7,119 bases of DNA from Geoglobus sp. (GTDB taxonomy: Archaea > Halobacteriota > Archaeoglobi > Archaeoglobales > Archaeoglobaceae), in assembly GCA_027016965.1 (NCBI GenBank), contig JALURI010000272.1, positions 1 through 7,119 of the forward strand, read 5' to 3'. Shown here in pieces: positions 5,791-7,119 of the stretch; the stretch's first letter is position 1, and every line of letters starts with the position of its first letter. Position numbers and translations under genes: made by a program. The notes under the pieces are model-generated. The model was given only the letters and a program-made list of their open reading frames with translations, searched no databases and had not been told where the DNA came from.

Positions 5791-6415
5791 TTCTGATTAT
5801 GTAGTGCTCTATCTTCTGAACATCTTCCCTCATGCCTATTTTGATCAGAATGTATATCAGCAGAATATTGGCACCAAACAGTGTCAGTGTGAAAACACCT
5901 GTGAGAGCTGACGTATTCCATATAAGGTGAAATATTCCTGCAAGAACGAAATATGGCCAGATTGAAGATGTTTTTCCTTCAGATTTCAGCCCGAACCCAA
6001 CACCGATTACTGTCGTAAATGCAGAATGGGCGATGGGTGTGAGAAACGCTCTTGTCACTGCAGTGCCGTATCCGTATGACAGCCCATACATGAGATTTTC
6101 AAGCGACGCAAATCCAAGTCCTGCTGCAACACCATACACAACTCCATCCATTACCCCATCAAACATTCTCCTCCAGTAAGGAATCAACAAAGCGAGCATT
6201 TTCGTAAACTCTTCTATAAATGGAGCAAGCAAAAAAACCTGAAAACCGCTTAACTGGCTTTCAATGGCAAGAGCAATAGAGGTAGAGATAAAAGATGAAA
6301 AAATAAAGGTCAGGATGACGTAAAACTTTGGTTCAGGTTCAATCCTGTCTTTGTGATATACATACCACAGAATAAAAAGAGATGGAGCATAACCGAGAAT
6401 AACATACTCAATCAT
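5783..6415 (-). CDS. PrsW-family intramembrane metalloprotease
   Basis: This polytopic membrane protein (210 residues, about six to seven helices) belongs to the PrsW family (M82), related to the CPBP/Rce1-type intramembrane proteases. In Bacillus, PrsW makes the first cut in the anti-sigma factor RsiW. The archaeal substrate is unknown. All family motifs are present: WYVYHKDRIEPEP (17-29) after helix 1, the active-site pair Glu68-Glu69 in APFIEEFTK, the sequence DGVVYGVAAGLGFASLENLM (90-109) with Glu106 and Asn107, His130 in IAHSAFTTVIG, and His163 with Asn167 in IFHLIWN. The Glu and His residues are those expected at the membrane active site, so the protein looks catalytically competent. 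The ATG at 6415 has no Shine-Dalgarno sequence but has a box A-like element at the right distance. Its neighbours give no clear substrate, as no sigma or anti-sigma gene is visible. Confidence 0.93.
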   Translation of the reverse strand: MIEYVILGYAPSLFILWYVYHKDRIEPEPKFYVILTFIFSSFISTSIALAIESQLSGFQVFLLAPFIEEFTKMLALLIPYWRRMFDGVMDGVVYGVAAGLGFASLENLMYGLSYGYGTAVTRAFLTPIAHSAFTTVIGVGFGLKSEGKTSSIWPYFVLAGIFHLIWNTSALTGVFTLTLFGANILLIYILIKIGMREDVQKIEHYIIRKF

Positions 6416-6435
6416 CTGAAAATCTGTTTTACAAT

Positions 6436-6450
6436 ACTATTTAATTTTAT
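6436..6450 (-). promoter_or_regulatory. Putative box A for the PrsW-family gene
   Basis: On the minus strand ATAAAATTAAATAGT is centred about 27 nt before the ATG at 6415. It overlaps the TAA stop (6447-6449) of the COG2433/DUF460 gene. A leaderless transcript is likely because no Shine-Dalgarno sequence precedes the start. Confidence 0.5.
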
Positions 6451-7118
6451 CTGATCTCCTCCTTACGCCTTGTTCTGTATTCTGAAATAATCTCCTCCAC
6501 CTTTTCAAGCTTTCTTTTTTCAAGTGATTTTTCAGCCTCATCAATCACTCTCTGAAGCTCTTCAGACTTGACAAGGGCAAATTCTTCGAACAGTTTAATC
6601 ATAATTCTGTCTTGAGATATTACCGGAATACTTTCCCTTTCGAAAACCTCCATTGCAAGATGGGACATTTCTCCGCTGGAAATAATGGCTTTAACACCTT
6701 TCCTTACCAGCATCTCTGCACCGCTTTTTCCTCCTCCAGCCACGTTTCTTATGTACAGAACATCTCCGCTATTTATTCCAGCTGAATTTTCAAGTCTTTC
6801 AATCTCATCCCTTGTAAATTTCCTGAGGACTTTTATGGACTTCCATCCTCTGAATTCCAGATATTTCATCTTTCTAAGCATCTCTATCCTCCTGCTGAGC
6901 TCCTCAATCATCCTGTCTTTCTCATTTATTGCCACCCTCAAATCTCTGATTTCAGACTGAAGTGCTTTGAAAACATTCTGTTCTCTGATTTTTCTGTGAT
7001 CTTCTGAAGAAATATGGTAAATTCTCTCTTTCAATTTTTCAATTTCTTTTTTGAGTTCAGAAATTTTTTTCTCAAGTTCTCGGTTTTCACTCTTTAATTT
7101 TGCAATTATCCTATCTCT
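6447..7118 (-). CDS. COG2433/DUF460-family archaeal protein, C-terminal part (5' end outside window)
   Basis: The window holds the last 223 residues, and the frame stays open to the right edge. The TTG at 7034 that can look like a start is therefore internal. The first 90 or so residues are a charged heptad-like coiled coil (ENRELEKKISELKKEIEKLK, then REQNVFKALQSEIRDLR and IEELSRRIEMLRKMK). A compact domain follows: RGWKSIKVLRKFTRDEIERL, GDVLYIRNVAGGGKSGAEML, VKAIISSGEMSHLAMEVFER and SIPVISQDRI. It ends in a second charged helical stretch (EELQRVIDEAEKSLEKRKLE). This matches my recollection of the C-terminal half of archaeal COG2433/DUF460 proteins, which are usually around 600-650 residues with an RNase H-like nuclease fold in the N-terminal half. 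That half is not visible here. The function is not established, though nucleic-acid processing has been suggested from the fold. Confidence 0.82.
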   Translation of the reverse strand, partial: RDRIIAKLKSENRELEKKISELKKEIEKLKERIYHISSEDHRKIREQNVFKALQSEIRDLRVAINEKDRMIEELSRRIEMLRKMKYLEFRGWKSIKVLRKFTRDEIERLENSAGINSGDVLYIRNVAGGGKSGAEMLVRKGVKAIISSGEMSHLAMEVFERESIPVISQDRIMIKLFEEFALVKSEELQRVIDEAEKSLEKRKLEKVEEIISEYRTRRKEEIR

Positions 7119-7119
7119 C

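Noticed and set aside
7032..7034. TTG as the start of the COG2433/DUF460-like gene
   Set aside because: The frame continues to the window edge as a coiled coil without a stop, so the gene is cut by the window and is not short.

Overview
The window looks like chromosomal DNA of a thermophilic euryarchaeon, most plausibly from the Archaeoglobales or a close relative. The evidence is an archaeal-only tRNA methyltransferase (aTrm56), the C-terminal part of an archaeal COG2433/DUF460 protein, an archaeal ACT-DUF5612 protein, heavy use of AGA/AGG and ATA codons, and AT-rich box A elements about 25-30 nt before start codons that mostly lack a Shine-Dalgarno sequence. The genus is an inference. I see no rRNA, tRNA, CRISPR array, transposase or phage gene. 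Genes are tightly packed, and no gap exceeds 80 bp.

Left half (1-4377), all on the + strand. A family III CoA-transferase / alpha-methylacyl-CoA racemase-like gene enters from the left edge without its N-terminus. It is followed by trm56 (2'-O-methylation of C56 in tRNA), an unrecognised seven-helix membrane protein, cobQ (cobyric acid synthase of the cobalamin pathway), and a membrane-anchored transglutaminase-fold protein whose expected catalytic cysteine is a serine. Four of these five genes have their own box A-like element, often overlapping the stop codon of the gene before. They are therefore probably separate transcription units that happen to be close together.

Right half (4349-7119), all on the - strand and convergent with the left half, with a 29-bp tail-to-tail overlap. 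In transcription order: the C-terminal part of a COG2433/DUF460 protein with a coiled coil (5' end outside the window), a PrsW-family intramembrane protease, a stand-alone Lrp/AsnC ligand-binding (RAM) domain, an ACT-DUF5612 protein, and an M52 hydrogenase maturation protease. The last three look like one small operon. The RAM and ACT genes are 2 nt apart, and the protease gene follows 40 nt later with a clear GGAGG ribosome binding site.

The genes are mostly housekeeping or poorly characterised conserved archaeal genes. I found no defence system or mobile element. The best leads are the cysteine-less transglutaminase-like membrane protein, the pairing of two DNA-binding-free amino-acid sensor domains with a hydrogenase protease, and the repeated 'promoter on the stop codon' layout.
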